64,000 bases of DNA, from contig JBFWXN010000001.1 of the NCBI GenBank assembly GCA_050187415.1, forward strand, positions 109,843 to 173,842, given 5' to 3'. The notes beneath the pieces are model-generated. The model saw nothing but the letters and a program-made list of their open reading frames with translations, was not told the origin of the DNA and searched no databases. Position numbers and translations under genes: made by a program. The number at the start of each line of letters is the position of its first letter. Position 1 is the stretch's first letter. Below, one piece after another: positions 43,001 through 51,657 of the stretch. The stretch comes from Ga0077555 sp050187415 (GTDB lineage Bacteria > Pseudomonadota > Alphaproteobacteria > Rhizobiales > Hyphomicrobiaceae).

Positions 43001-43540
43001 ATGCCAGTTTCGATGATCTGGATTGCAATCGGAGCCAATATCCGGGGCACCTGGGGTGCGCCGGCCGAGACATTCGATTGCGTGCTGCACGAGCTGCGCC
43101 GTCACGGGCTGAAGATCGTCGTCCGATCCGGGCTCTATCTCACGCCACCTGTTGGTCGCGTGGCCCAACCTGATTTTCTGAACGCCGTTATCGGCGTGAC
43201 CGGATCGACAGCGCCGGCGGCGCTGCTTCGGCTGGCCAAGGCCCTCGAGGCTCAAGCCGGGAGACGGGTCAACGGCCGGTGGGGGCCCAGGCCGCTGGAC
43301 ATCGATATCCTGGACTTTGGTGGGCGCATCATCGGGCAACCGTCCGCGGCCAGGCTCCCGGGGACGCTCGTTCTGCCGCACCCTGAAATAACGCGACGCG
43401 GCTTCGTGCTCGTCCCGCTCGCCGAGGTGGCGCCAGCTTGGCGGCATCCGTGGCTGGGCGTCGGCGCGCGAACGCTTCTCAATCGTGCGCCTCGAATGGC
43501 ACACGGTATTCGGCGGCTCGGTGATTGGGCGCCATGCTGA
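43001..43540 (+). CDS. folK: 6-hydroxymethyl-7,8-dihydropterin pyrophosphokinase
   Basis: 179 residues, the usual size. Transfers pyrophosphate from ATP to hydroxymethyldihydropterin in folate synthesis. Signatures: the start WIAIGANIRG, GRRVNGRWGPRPLDIDILDF in the middle, and LPHPEITRRGFVLVPLAEVAP near the end. ATG 43001 is given; ATG 43013 (MIWIAIGAN) is possible. It sits just ahead of tRNA-Lys and diverges from the NYN gene. Confidence 0.95.
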   Translation: MPVSMIWIAIGANIRGTWGAPAETFDCVLHELRRHGLKIVVRSGLYLTPPVGRVAQPDFLNAVIGVTGSTAPAALLRLAKALEAQAGRRVNGRWGPRPLDIDILDFGGRIIGQPSAARLPGTLVLPHPEITRRGFVLVPLAEVAPAWRHPWLGVGARTLLNRAPRMAHGIRRLGDWAPC

Positions 43541-43596
43541 GGTGTTTCGCAGCCGGATAGGCGCATCGGTTTTTTGACGATGATATGCCCTCAAGT

Positions 43597-43624
43597 GTGG
43601 ACTTGGGCCTGCATCTCCTATAGA
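43597..43624 (+). promoter_or_regulatory. Candidate promoter for tRNA-Lys
   Basis: -10 TATAGA (43619-43624) with GTGGAC (43597-43602) sixteen bases upstream as weak -35. It places a start about 30-35 bases before the tRNA. Low certainty. Confidence 0.3.
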
Positions 43625-43663
43625 GACACGGGCCTCGGGATAGGATCCCAGGCGCGACAGCGC

Positions 43664-43739
<76 letters not shown>

Positions 43740-43845
43740 ATTACTGGTGCTTAATCGAGCGCGGGGTCGTCCGCGGTAGCTCCGGTGCATACGACCGGCC
43801 AGTCGGGCGAAGTGGGGAGCCTGCTGAATCCGGCAGTGACAAGGC

Positions 43846-44187
43846 TCACTTAATTTCGACCATGATCACATGCGTTGGCGTGTCGCCAACGTTCTCGCCG
43901 ATATGCGTCTGTGTCTCCGACCACAACACATCGCCAGCCTTGAACTCTCTCATCAGGACCTTGCCGTCGGGTAGCGCAATCTTGCGTTTGAAGGGTCCAA
44001 GCGCATAAAGCACAAACGCCGGATGTGTGTGCTGGTGGGTCTTCTCGCCAGGGTTGTCACGGTACTCAAGGACGCGCACCTTCGCATTTTCGAACTTGAC
44101 CTTGTACTTGTCGCCGTCTGTGACCACTGGGTCTGCTGCGAGGGCGATGGAGCAGGATGCAAAAAATATCGCTGCGGCAACTCTCAT
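43846..44187 (-). CDS. Exported cupin-domain protein
   Basis: 113 residues from ATG 44187, with GGAGTG upstream; longer in-frame forms are unlikely. A signal peptide covers residues 1-18 (VAAAIFFASCSIALAADP). The rest is a small single cupin with the metal-site pattern HQHTHPAFVLYALGPFKR and a second half LMREFKAGDVLWSETQTHIGE. Histidines H51, H53 and H55-type positions could bind metal. The ligand or enzyme role is unknown. The gene is divergent from the sensor kinase with 421 bases between. Confidence 0.82.
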   Translation of the reverse strand: MRVAAAIFFASCSIALAADPVVTDGDKYKVKFENAKVRVLEYRDNPGEKTHQHTHPAFVLYALGPFKRKIALPDGKVLMREFKAGDVLWSETQTHIGENVGDTPTHVIMVEIK

Positions 44188-44608
44188 GCGACACTCCACT
44201 CCGATGTTGATATCCAGAACTATCCTACTCTGGATCAGAGCTCTGAATGTCGGCAAGCACCGCAACGCATGCCACGGTTTTGCCGTCATGAGGTTCCCCG
44301 GCGCCTCCATCGGATAATGGACCGGCACACCCGAACGCGCCTGTTCTTCCGGGGACGGCTACCAAACACGATCATGATGAGAAGAAACTGCCGCCTGCGG
44401 GCTGCGATAGACCCGCAGTGTTCCGCTTCACCAGGTACCGCTTCGTTCACAAAGCGCGGCAACGATGCCACGGCGACTCCGAGCAGACCGCCGTCGGGAA
44501 GGCCGACCTGGAGCCGCAGCCTTGGCCGCCAAGAGCAACGCTGCTTTGCCCACGTTCCACAAGCCGAGCAGTGATATGGTTCGGGCAGGGGAAGTGAAAG
44601 GTTTGGCG
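44188..44608. other. Intergenic region between the cupin and the sensor kinase
   Basis: About 420 bases between divergent genes. It contains a hairpin with perfect 7-base arms CTGCGGG (44395-44401) and CCCGCAG (44412-44418) and a ten-base loop, without T-run. No convincing coding frame; apparent ORFs overlapping it lack ribosome sites. Confidence 0.45.
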
Positions 44609-46111
44609 ATGAGCAACTGGGTGACCGATCCGCAGCAACTTCTGACGGGGCTCCGGCTCGGCGGCGTCGGTGTGTGGCGATGGCGGATCGGCTCCGAGGA
44701 ACTCCGGTGGACCGAGAATCTCGAGCACGTCCACCGAATGGAGCCCAGCACTTTCGACGGGACCCTGGCGAGCTTTCGCAACGACTTGCACCCCGACGAT
44801 GCCGAGCGGGTGTGGCAGGCGATTTCACAGAGCGTCGGATCGGGCGCACCCTATACGGTCGTTTACCGTTCTGCGAGCGGCTCCGGGACTGCGCCGATCT
44901 GGATCGAGGCCAAGGGTGGTATCGAAAACGATGGCGACGGCGAGCGCCATCTGACTGGCGTCTGTCATGACGTTACGGCTCGAGTCAACAACGAGCACGA
45001 ACTTGCCCGGCGCCTAATGCAACAGGAAGGTATCCAGCAGCTCAGCAGCTATGCCCTCGGGCCGGCGACTTTTTCAGACGTACTGCGTCGTTCGGCCGAG
45101 ACCGCTGCCCAGATCTTCGACGTCCCGCTCACTAAGATCCTCCAGTTCGTCGATAGTGCCAATCAGTTGCAACTCGTCGCCGGGGTGGGCTGGGGGCCGG
45201 GACTAGTGGGCGCTGCAGCCGTTGGCATCGACCACGATTCCCAGGCCGGTTTCACGCTACTGTCGTCCAGTCCCGTCGTTGTCCGGGACCTTGAGACAGA
45301 CACAAGATTTTCAGGCCCGCCCCTTCTGCGCGAGCATGGCGTTCGCAGCGGCATGAGCACCGTCATCCCAGGTAGTTCCGACCGTCCGTTCGGCGTGCTT
45401 GGCATCCATTCGACCGAGGTCCGCTCTTTCGACCGCCACGACGTCAATGCGCTGGTCTCGATCGCCAACATTGTCGCGCAGAGCGCCCGCCACCATGAGG
45501 CGCGCGAGCACCAGCGTCGGATCCTGAAAGAGATGGCGCATCGCTCCGGGAACCTTCTGCAGGTGGTGTCCTCGCTTGCGTCGCAAACGCTTCGGTTTCA
45601 CGACGATCGTCAGGTCGCACTGCGCTCCTTCAATGGCCGCCTCGAGTCGCTTGCGCGGGCCAATCATCTCATCACCAGCGGCGGCTGGGGACCGACTCGT
45701 GTCCTGTCGCTGGTCGACGAGGTGCTAGGCCCTTACAAGGATCGCCTGAAGCTGCAAGGCCGTGACGTTCGGCTGCCTGCAGAACTCGCCTTCGATCTGG
45801 GGCTGGTCCTCCACGAACTCGCGACCAACTCCCTCAAATATGGGAGTCTCTCGACGGCCGGCGGCGCCATCGATCTCGGCTGGCGTATCGAAAATTCCGC
45901 CGACCGGAGCAGCTTCGTGCTGGAGTGGAGCGACAGCCGACAAGGAACGACGGTGGCGCGCGGCACGGGGTTCGGCTCGAAGCTGAAGCGAGCGCTCATC
46001 GAGCAGAAGTGGCGCGGATCGACGACCGTGTCGACTGAAGGGTCGTACCGGTTCTCGTGCAGCGTCCCCCTTCCCGTCGCGGCGCCGTCGGTTTACGAGG
46101 ACGCACCATAA
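44609..46111 (+). CDS. PAS-GAF sensor histidine kinase of the HWE type
   Basis: About 500 residues from ATG 44609, with AAAGG seven bases upstream; ATG 44576 is an alternative. The PAS domain (about 10-130) ends VCHDVTARVNN, the GAF domain (about 155-300) includes LQFVDSANQLQLVAGVGW and VLGIHSTEVRSF, and the kinase core follows. The phospho-acceptor is H311 in KEMAHRSGNLLQVV; the N-box is LHELATNSLKYG with H402; the glycine loop is GTGFGSKL. These are the marks of HWE/HisKA_2 kinases, which often feed the alphaproteobacterial general stress or light response. Soluble; no cognate regulator is adjacent. Confidence 0.88.
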   Translation: MSNWVTDPQQLLTGLRLGGVGVWRWRIGSEELRWTENLEHVHRMEPSTFDGTLASFRNDLHPDDAERVWQAISQSVGSGAPYTVVYRSASGSGTAPIWIEAKGGIENDGDGERHLTGVCHDVTARVNNEHELARRLMQQEGIQQLSSYALGPATFSDVLRRSAETAAQIFDVPLTKILQFVDSANQLQLVAGVGWGPGLVGAAAVGIDHDSQAGFTLLSSSPVVVRDLETDTRFSGPPLLREHGVRSGMSTVIPGSSDRPFGVLGIHSTEVRSFDRHDVNALVSIANIVAQSARHHEAREHQRRILKEMAHRSGNLLQVVSSLASQTLRFHDDRQVALRSFNGRLESLARANHLITSGGWGPTRVLSLVDEVLGPYKDRLKLQGRDVRLPAELAFDLGLVLHELATNSLKYGSLSTAGGAIDLGWRIENSADRSSFVLEWSDSRQGTTVARGTGFGSKLKRALIEQKWRGSTTVSTEGSYRFSCSVPLPVAAPSVYEDAP

Positions 46112-46150
46112 TAGTTCATCGATCCCGGATTCACGCCCGCAGGGTTTGCG

Positions 46151-46189
46151 AGCCGGTCCCGTCAGAGCCGGTCCCGTCAGAGCCGGTCC
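46151..46189. repeat. Tandem 15-bp repeat, about 2.6 copies
   Basis: AGCCGGTCCCGTCAG at 46151-46165 and 46166-46180, then AGCCGGTCC at 46181-46189. Identical copies point to recent slippage. It lies between the end of the kinase gene and the end of the binding-protein gene and codes for nothing that I can see. Confidence 0.85.
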
Positions 46190-46247
46190 GGGCGAGCGTG
46201 CCCGACGTCAGAGAGTAGTGCCGGGCGCACTGTCGCTGCTTGCGTCT

Positions 46248-47861
46248 TCATTTGTCGAGCCAGGCGTCCTCAAAGCGCCAGTTGCTGAAGATGTTGTTCT
46301 GGTGCAGCGCGAAGCCTTTCACGTAGGGCTTGCGGCAGAGCCCGGCGGTGCCCTGGATGATGATCGGACGGGCCGCGTCCCTGGCGAGCAGTTCCTCGAT
46401 CTTCCACACGATGCGCCTTCTCGCCTCGTGATCGGCTTCGCGCGATTGCATGTCGAGAAGCTTGTCGACTTCCCGGTTGCAGTATTTGGTGTAGTTGCGC
46501 TCCGACCCGCACGCGTAGTTCTCGTAGAGCGCTACGTCGGGATCGTCGGCGCCCGCGCCCGTGGTGTTGAGGCCGACGGCATAATCGCCGCGCGCCACCT
46601 TGCCGAACCAGATGCTGGTGTCGACGACGTCGAGCTCGGCGGCGATATTGATCGCCTTGAGCTGATCGACCAGCAGTACCGCTGGCTCCATATAAAGCGG
46701 CACATTACGCGTCGAGACCTTTACCGAGAGCGGCTTGTCTTTGGTATAGCCGAAACTGTCCATGATTTTGATTGCGGCGGCGTGGTTCTCCGCGACGGTG
46801 CCGCCATAGCCCGGCAGCTTGGCCACGACGTCCTCGGGCATCGCAAAGCTGCCTTCCGGCCCGGCCATCATCGCGCCGCCGATCTTGGCCTCGCCCTGGG
46901 TCAGGATGGTGTTGAAGGCCTTGCGGTCGAGCGCCAGCATCAGCGCCTCGCGCAGCTTCGCCTGGTCAAAGGGCGGCTTTTCGCGATTGATGATCAGGTT
47001 GACGGAGCCGTTCGTCGGCGCCATGGCGCATTTTGCCGTGGGATCTTGCTTGGCGATGTCGGTGATGATCGTCTTTGTCAGATCGACGATCTGCGTCATG
47101 TCAAACTCGCCCGATACGAACGCGAGCACGCGCGTCGAGCGATTGGTGACGATGCGGGTCTCGATCGCATCGAGATAGGGGCGACCTTTCCTCCAGTAGT
47201 CGGGATTACGCTCGACCCTGACGACCTCGTTGCTTTTGAACTCCGCCAGCCTGAAGGGGCCGGTACCGATCGGCTTTGTGCGCATGTCGGCGGCCGATAC
47301 GTGGCAGGGATACATCGGGCTGTATCCGGACGCGAGCAGCGTCACGAACGCGGGTTGCGGACGCGAAAGCAGGAACTCCACCTCGAGATTGCCCGTGGCC
47401 TTCGTCTCTTTCAGGTTTTGCCACCAGATCTTGCGCGGGTTCTTGCGGAACTGGTCCTTCCCCTTTCCTTGCAGGAGATTCATCGTGCAAACGACGTCCT
47501 TGGCTGTGAAGGGCTTGCCGTCGTGCCAGTTGACGCCCTCGCGCAGCTGAACCGTGAGCTTCGTCTTCGCGGCGTCCCAGACCCAGCTTGTCGCGAGCTC
47601 CGGCCTAATCGTCGCTGCCGTCGCCAGCCGCTCGTGCTGGTCGAAGAGCACGAGGTTGTTGAAGACAGGCATGAAGGGCACGACGGTCGAGACGGTCGCC
47701 TCCTCGTGGATGGAGGCGCTCGGGGGATTGGACCAATCGTAAAGACGCAAGGTGCCGCCCCGCTTTTGTGCGTGACTGGTGTCGCCGCCTGCGACAGCAA
47801 GCGCGATGAGGAACGATGAAAGCAGCAGAAAAACGCGACTGATATATCCTAGCCAGAGCAT
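46248..47861 (-). CDS. Periplasmic peptide-type ABC substrate-binding protein (family 5)
   Basis: 537 residues from ATG 47861, with GGAGAG upstream; an ATG ten codons earlier is less likely. Signal peptide residues 1-32 (VFLLLSSFLIALAVAGGDTS). The SBP_bac_5 fold is recognisable: GGTLRLYDWSNPPS, LRPELATSW-type IRPELATSWVWD, LREGVNWHDGKPFTAKDVV, PIGTGPFRLAEFKSNEVVRV and LREALMLALDRKAF. It captures oligopeptides or a similar small compound. No permease or ATPase gene lies within 5 kb, so it is an orphan that must use a transporter elsewhere. Confidence 0.92.
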   Translation of the reverse strand: MLWLGYISRVFLLLSSFLIALAVAGGDTSHAQKRGGTLRLYDWSNPPSASIHEEATVSTVVPFMPVFNNLVLFDQHERLATAATIRPELATSWVWDAAKTKLTVQLREGVNWHDGKPFTAKDVVCTMNLLQGKGKDQFRKNPRKIWWQNLKETKATGNLEVEFLLSRPQPAFVTLLASGYSPMYPCHVSAADMRTKPIGTGPFRLAEFKSNEVVRVERNPDYWRKGRPYLDAIETRIVTNRSTRVLAFVSGEFDMTQIVDLTKTIITDIAKQDPTAKCAMAPTNGSVNLIINREKPPFDQAKLREALMLALDRKAFNTILTQGEAKIGGAMMAGPEGSFAMPEDVVAKLPGYGGTVAENHAAAIKIMDSFGYTKDKPLSVKVSTRNVPLYMEPAVLLVDQLKAINIAAELDVVDTSIWFGKVARGDYAVGLNTTGAGADDPDVALYENYACGSERNYTKYCNREVDKLLDMQSREADHEARRRIVWKIEELLARDAARPIIIQGTAGLCRKPYVKGFALHQNNIFSNWRFEDAWLDK

Positions 47862-48532
47862 GGCTCTCTCCCGAATGAACGAAGTGTCCATTCGACGACC
47901 GCTTATTCGGGTCGAGCCTGCCGCGGCACCTGGGGCGCAGAATACACTCGTTTATTGCGGCACGACACGAGATCGCGGCCACCGCAATGTCTTTAGGCGC
48001 CCCTCATGGCGCCGGCGACCTTTCTGCGTGCCGGACCGGCAGCATCGGGTGTAGTCGCAAAATCCATCTTCGGACGCGCGCGTCCGAAATATCTACCCAG
48101 GGACATGACTTCCTCCGACGCGAGCCGTTTCGACTTCTGCGGTCGTACTTGCCGACGCCTCAGCGGTTCGCACCGGCGTAACGCACGCTCGCGAGAACAC
48201 GCTCGACGGATTTAAGCGTCGACCCGACCGACATTATCCCAGGGCTAATCTGTTGTCACAAACATCTTGCGTTAGCGCAGGGCGTTTCGATTGCCGGCCT
48301 AATAAAAACGGCGAATTGCCCGATCGAAGATGCAGGCTGGCTGCGTAAGCATTCATTCCCGAAACCGCCGGGCCGAAACCAACTCCCGCATCCGCCGACC
48401 GGTGCGGCGCTACGGGTCCGACGGTAACGCACGATCGAATGATCGGGCTCAGGTTGCGGGCTGAGTTGACGCCAAACACCTACCGAGCCGTCAAGACAGC
48501 GAGCGGACGAAGTAACCGAAATACCGCGAAGT
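47862..48532. other. Intergenic region with one long palindrome
   Basis: About 670 bases. I see no supported coding frame; small frames of 60-90 codons lack ribosome sites and protein-like composition. It contains a perfect 20-bp palindrome at 48069-48088. It probably holds the promoter of the substrate-binding-protein gene at its left end. Confidence 0.5.
48069..48088. repeat. Perfect 20-bp palindrome
   Basis: TTCGGACGCG followed directly by CGCGTCCGAA, without a spacer. Too long for chance in 64 kb of this composition to be ignored. No T-run follows, so not an obvious terminator; a regulator site is possible. Confidence 0.55.
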
Positions 48533-48835
48533 TCAACTCGTCAGGTCGAGAACGACGTCACCCGAAACCGCATCGGTTACGCCGCGACCATCTCCCTGAT
48601 CCTCAAGTGTGTTTCGGAAGCTGTCGAGCGTGGCGATCATTGCGGATCGCGCTCGCGCCAGCGCGTCGGCGTTGTTCCATTCCCCGATAAGGCAGTAAGT
48701 CCGATCACCCGTCTTGATCATCACTGCACGTTGGAGGCCCGGCCAATTCGCCTTGCCATTGCGGTGTGCGTCGAGGAATTGCGGCTCCATGCCCGACTTC
48801 ACCTTGAACCTGACAACGTTGAAACATGAGGTCAC
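48533..48835 (-). CDS. Antibiotic-biosynthesis-monooxygenase (ABM) fold small protein
   Basis: 100 residues starting at GTG 48835, with GGGAG about eight bases upstream. Dimeric alpha/beta barrel pattern: FNVVRFKVKSGMEPQFLDAHRN, then YCLIGEWNNADALARARSAM. Members include small haem-degrading and quinol-type monooxygenases, but many have unknown roles. The nearby genes give no clear partner. Confidence 0.75.
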   Translation of the reverse strand: MTSCFNVVRFKVKSGMEPQFLDAHRNGKANWPGLQRAVMIKTGDRTYCLIGEWNNADALARARSAMIATLDSFRNTLEDQGDGRGVTDAVSGDVVLDLTS

Positions 48836-49122
48836 GTTCGGCGCTCCCTTGCTGAAGAGGGTGAAAAAACTTTAGCCTTGCCCGCCCTTCACTTCTTTGC
48901 GGTCACCTCGTGAAATTTCAAACTCCAAACTCAATCGTCAGTTGCTCGATCAACGGCGCGTAACATCGGTCATTCTCTGCCGACCTATTTTTTACCAGCC
49001 AGTAAGTAATTCGGCTACGGAAAAATAGAATGCCTTTGCACTGCCGAGATCGCTGATGATGTCGGGAGTTTGCTTGATGCACGGTCATAGCGGCCGACGT
49101 GGCCGCACCGACGGCGTTGCCT

Positions 49123-50391
49123 TCAGCCCGGTCCGGGGGGCTGCGCATCCGGGTTTGCCGATCGCTTTGAATTCAGGCGTGCGTAAACGGTACGTCGCAC
49201 ACTATCCGGCATCTGCCCTGCAACGGTTTTCAAGAGCGGACGGATGCGCCGACCGAAGAAGTCGATGACCAGATTGCCGCGCAACGTCCAGGGCCAGACG
49301 AGATCAACCATGACGTCGGTTCGGTCGGACCAAGTCGTTTTGTATGGGACCGCTGGCACCATCAGGTCGACGTGGCCGATATTGCGAGCATGGCATTCCT
49401 TCAGAACGTGCTGCAAATGGATGCGACCGACACTATAAGCTTCGTATGCGGGATCTCGCGCCGAAAGGTAGGCGTAATAGCGGCCGCCGTGAATAAATCC
49501 CCATTGGACGGCGATAAAGCGACGATCGAGAGTGAGTGCGAAGACGATCACATCGAGGTTCACTCGGTCGCGGCGTGCCAGACCTTGCACGATTTTCGCA
49601 AAGTGCACGTCTCGGAAGGCCGACGATGACATGGCTTTCGCGTCAAGCCAGTCGCGTCGAGCGTCAAATGACGACGTGATTGCGTCCTGTGCTTCGGCGC
49701 CGGTCAATACGCGATGCTCGACGGTGCCGAGACGTGACAGGCGGTTCTCATAGTTGCGAATGTTCTTGCGTGTCTTCGACGAGATCCCTTGCAGGAACGC
49801 CGAGAATGGCAGCCTCGTGTCGATCGTCACTTGAGGCGCCGATGAGCCATCATCGACAATCTTGGCGCCGACCTCTGTCAGCGCGCATATGGGGCTGCCC
49901 TTGCGCGCTTTGTGCATGACCATTCCGTCCGCAATATCGGCGGCTCGCAGGACTTGTGCCATCGGCTTGACCAATCGATCGCAATCACGATCGCCCAAGG
50001 CGAGAATTCCACTCGATTGATCGTAAGGCCAGCCTAGGCTCGACACCACCCTCGCACCCGCGCTGCGAGCGATGCGCAGCGGCCAGATCGCCACCAGTTG
50101 GTCTGCGTCCCAGGCGGTGACGGCGAGCGGGTCGATGGCATCCTCGGAGTTCAACTCCAGCATGATGTGCCGGCACCAGCCGTACGATTGGAAGAACGTG
50201 TGTCCGGTAGCCCCTGCCTCCAGTTGCAACCACGGCGCCTTCAACGCGAGCATCGCGTCGACGCCTCTTACAATTCGGATGTCGACGGCGTTGTTCGGCG
50301 TGCTCTCGTTGCATGGCGCCCCTGTTTTGGGAGCGCAGTGCTCGATCAACGTCGATGGCCGTTGGAACGCGAGCGGCGCATCTGCTTGCAT
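49123..50391 (-). CDS. CelD/BcsL-like GNAT acyltransferase
   Basis: 422 residues. It carries the GNAT domain of the CelD/BcsL group, which is found with polysaccharide genes. The first part includes SYGWCRHIMLELNS and VSSLGWPYDQSSGILALGD; the second SSKTRKNIRNYENRLSRLGT, then VQWGFIHGGRYYAYLSARDP and SVGRIHLQHVLKECHARNIG. It begins three bases after the JmjC-cupin gene stops, so they are translationally linked. Possible jobs are acylation of a sugar or amino group. No ribosome site stands out; initiation probably depends on the upstream gene. Confidence 0.85.
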   Translation of the reverse strand: MQADAPLAFQRPSTLIEHCAPKTGAPCNESTPNNAVDIRIVRGVDAMLALKAPWLQLEAGATGHTFFQSYGWCRHIMLELNSEDAIDPLAVTAWDADQLVAIWPLRIARSAGARVVSSLGWPYDQSSGILALGDRDCDRLVKPMAQVLRAADIADGMVMHKARKGSPICALTEVGAKIVDDGSSAPQVTIDTRLPFSAFLQGISSKTRKNIRNYENRLSRLGTVEHRVLTGAEAQDAITSSFDARRDWLDAKAMSSSAFRDVHFAKIVQGLARRDRVNLDVIVFALTLDRRFIAVQWGFIHGGRYYAYLSARDPAYEAYSVGRIHLQHVLKECHARNIGHVDLMVPAVPYKTTWSDRTDVMVDLVWPWTLRGNLVIDFFGRRIRPLLKTVAGQMPDSVRRTVYARLNSKRSANPDAQPPGPG

Positions 50392-50394
50392 TGG

Positions 50395-51396
50395 CTACCG
50401 TGCAATTTCGTAGGCAGGGATATCGCAAAAGCCGTTGGGTGACGCCGGATCAACGCGGAAATCGATTCTCGGTTTGTGGCGGCGGCCTTTTTGAATCCCG
50501 GCGAGCTTATGCCCGGCAGCAAGCGCAATTTTCGAAAGGCTGGCGAGCCCGGCCGTCGACTGTGACAACTCCGTCAAACCAAGGCTTCGACGCAAAAGTC
50601 CATTGGCGTAGTTGACCGCATAGGCATTGCGCAAGCTCGGGGTCCAATGTTCGGTCGTCACCGACACATTGAGGCAGTCGTGATTGACGATCCGATGCGG
50701 CGCATTGTGTGGCCATGTCACCATGCGGCCTGGCTCGAGATCGATGACCCGAGCATGCGCGTCAAACGTATCCTGGAACTTCAGGCTGACCTCGTGAGCC
50801 TCGCCAAGCACGATACTCTCCAGACGGTCCGGCGGCAAAAATGGCGACGTGTTGGGATAGACCCAGACCCTTTTGCGACCGCGCACTTGCCACAGCGTCT
50901 GTCCCGGCACGTCGCAGTGATATCCGACGCGGACCGAAGGGCTCGAGATCAAGATGGTCATCTTCTGCTTGAAGAAGTGCTGATCGGGCAGTCGCGCTTG
51001 GAGTTCCGCGTAGATACGATCCAGCAGGCGGCGATAGGCCGGCATGTTCGCTTCGACGTTGCGCAAATTGAGCCAAATGTAGCCCCTGCGTATTGCTTCG
51101 AGCACGTCCGTGCCGCTCAGGCCGTCCATGACGCCCTCGCGACGGGTCAGCGGGTCGTGACTTTGCGGATCCATGGTGCTGACGTGATAATCAGCGCGCG
51201 GCGTGCGTTCGATGAGTTCGGAGAGGACGTCGTCGGTAAACAAGCCGGTTTCGGCAAGGCTATGGCCGATCTCGAGAACCTCGTCACCGAAGCCTCCGTG
51301 CTCCAATGGCTGCCAGTCGGTAAAGATCGGAATGTCGCTGGAGCCATTGCGGTCGGTATCGAACGCTGCGGCGGACTTTCGCGCGGTGAAGGTCAT
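50395..51396 (-). CDS. JmjC/cupin-like Fe(II)/2-oxoglutarate oxygenase
   Basis: 333 residues. A cupin-like JmjC domain with an apparent iron triad: H160-x-D162 in VGYHCDVPGQTLWQV and H234 in WPHNAPHRIV. The surrounding QVRGRKRVWVYP and LEPGRMVTWPHN patterns are those of JmjC hydroxylases that act on proteins or small metabolites. The first 130 residues are helical and may bind substrate. The gene leads a two-gene unit with the CelD-like acyltransferase and is divergent from a nitroreductase. The substrate is unknown. Confidence 0.82.
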   Translation of the reverse strand: MTFTARKSAAAFDTDRNGSSDIPIFTDWQPLEHGGFGDEVLEIGHSLAETGLFTDDVLSELIERTPRADYHVSTMDPQSHDPLTRREGVMDGLSGTDVLEAIRRGYIWLNLRNVEANMPAYRRLLDRIYAELQARLPDQHFFKQKMTILISSPSVRVGYHCDVPGQTLWQVRGRKRVWVYPNTSPFLPPDRLESIVLGEAHEVSLKFQDTFDAHARVIDLEPGRMVTWPHNAPHRIVNHDCLNVSVTTEHWTPSLRNAYAVNYANGLLRRSLGLTELSQSTAGLASLSKIALAAGHKLAGIQKGRRHKPRIDFRVDPASPNGFCDIPAYEIAR

Positions 51397-51657
51397 GATG
51401 GGCCCGGATCAGAGTTGCCATGCTACGTCTCGGCTGCTCCCCCATTCGTTTCATAGTGAGACAGGGGCCGCCTCCGATGCCGTTTGCTGGTCAGCCGTGC
51501 AACGTGCATGCCAACGCTTGAATGGCATGGGCGGCCAGAGAAATGCGGCAGGAGGCAACATCGGGGTGGGGCGCTTGCCGATCGGTCCCGATTGCAGACG
51601 AGACGGCCGCAGGCTCTAATGCGGTCCACCGATCACATAAGTCCAGCCGGATGTCCT

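Noticed and set aside
46146..47819. Long plus-strand frame opposite the binding-protein gene (557 codons)
   Set aside because: Antisense to a full SBP family 5 gene; the start lies in the tandem repeat and no motif is visible.
48234..48479. 81-codon minus-strand frame
   Set aside because: No ribosome site, no recognisable motif, composition like random GC-rich DNA.
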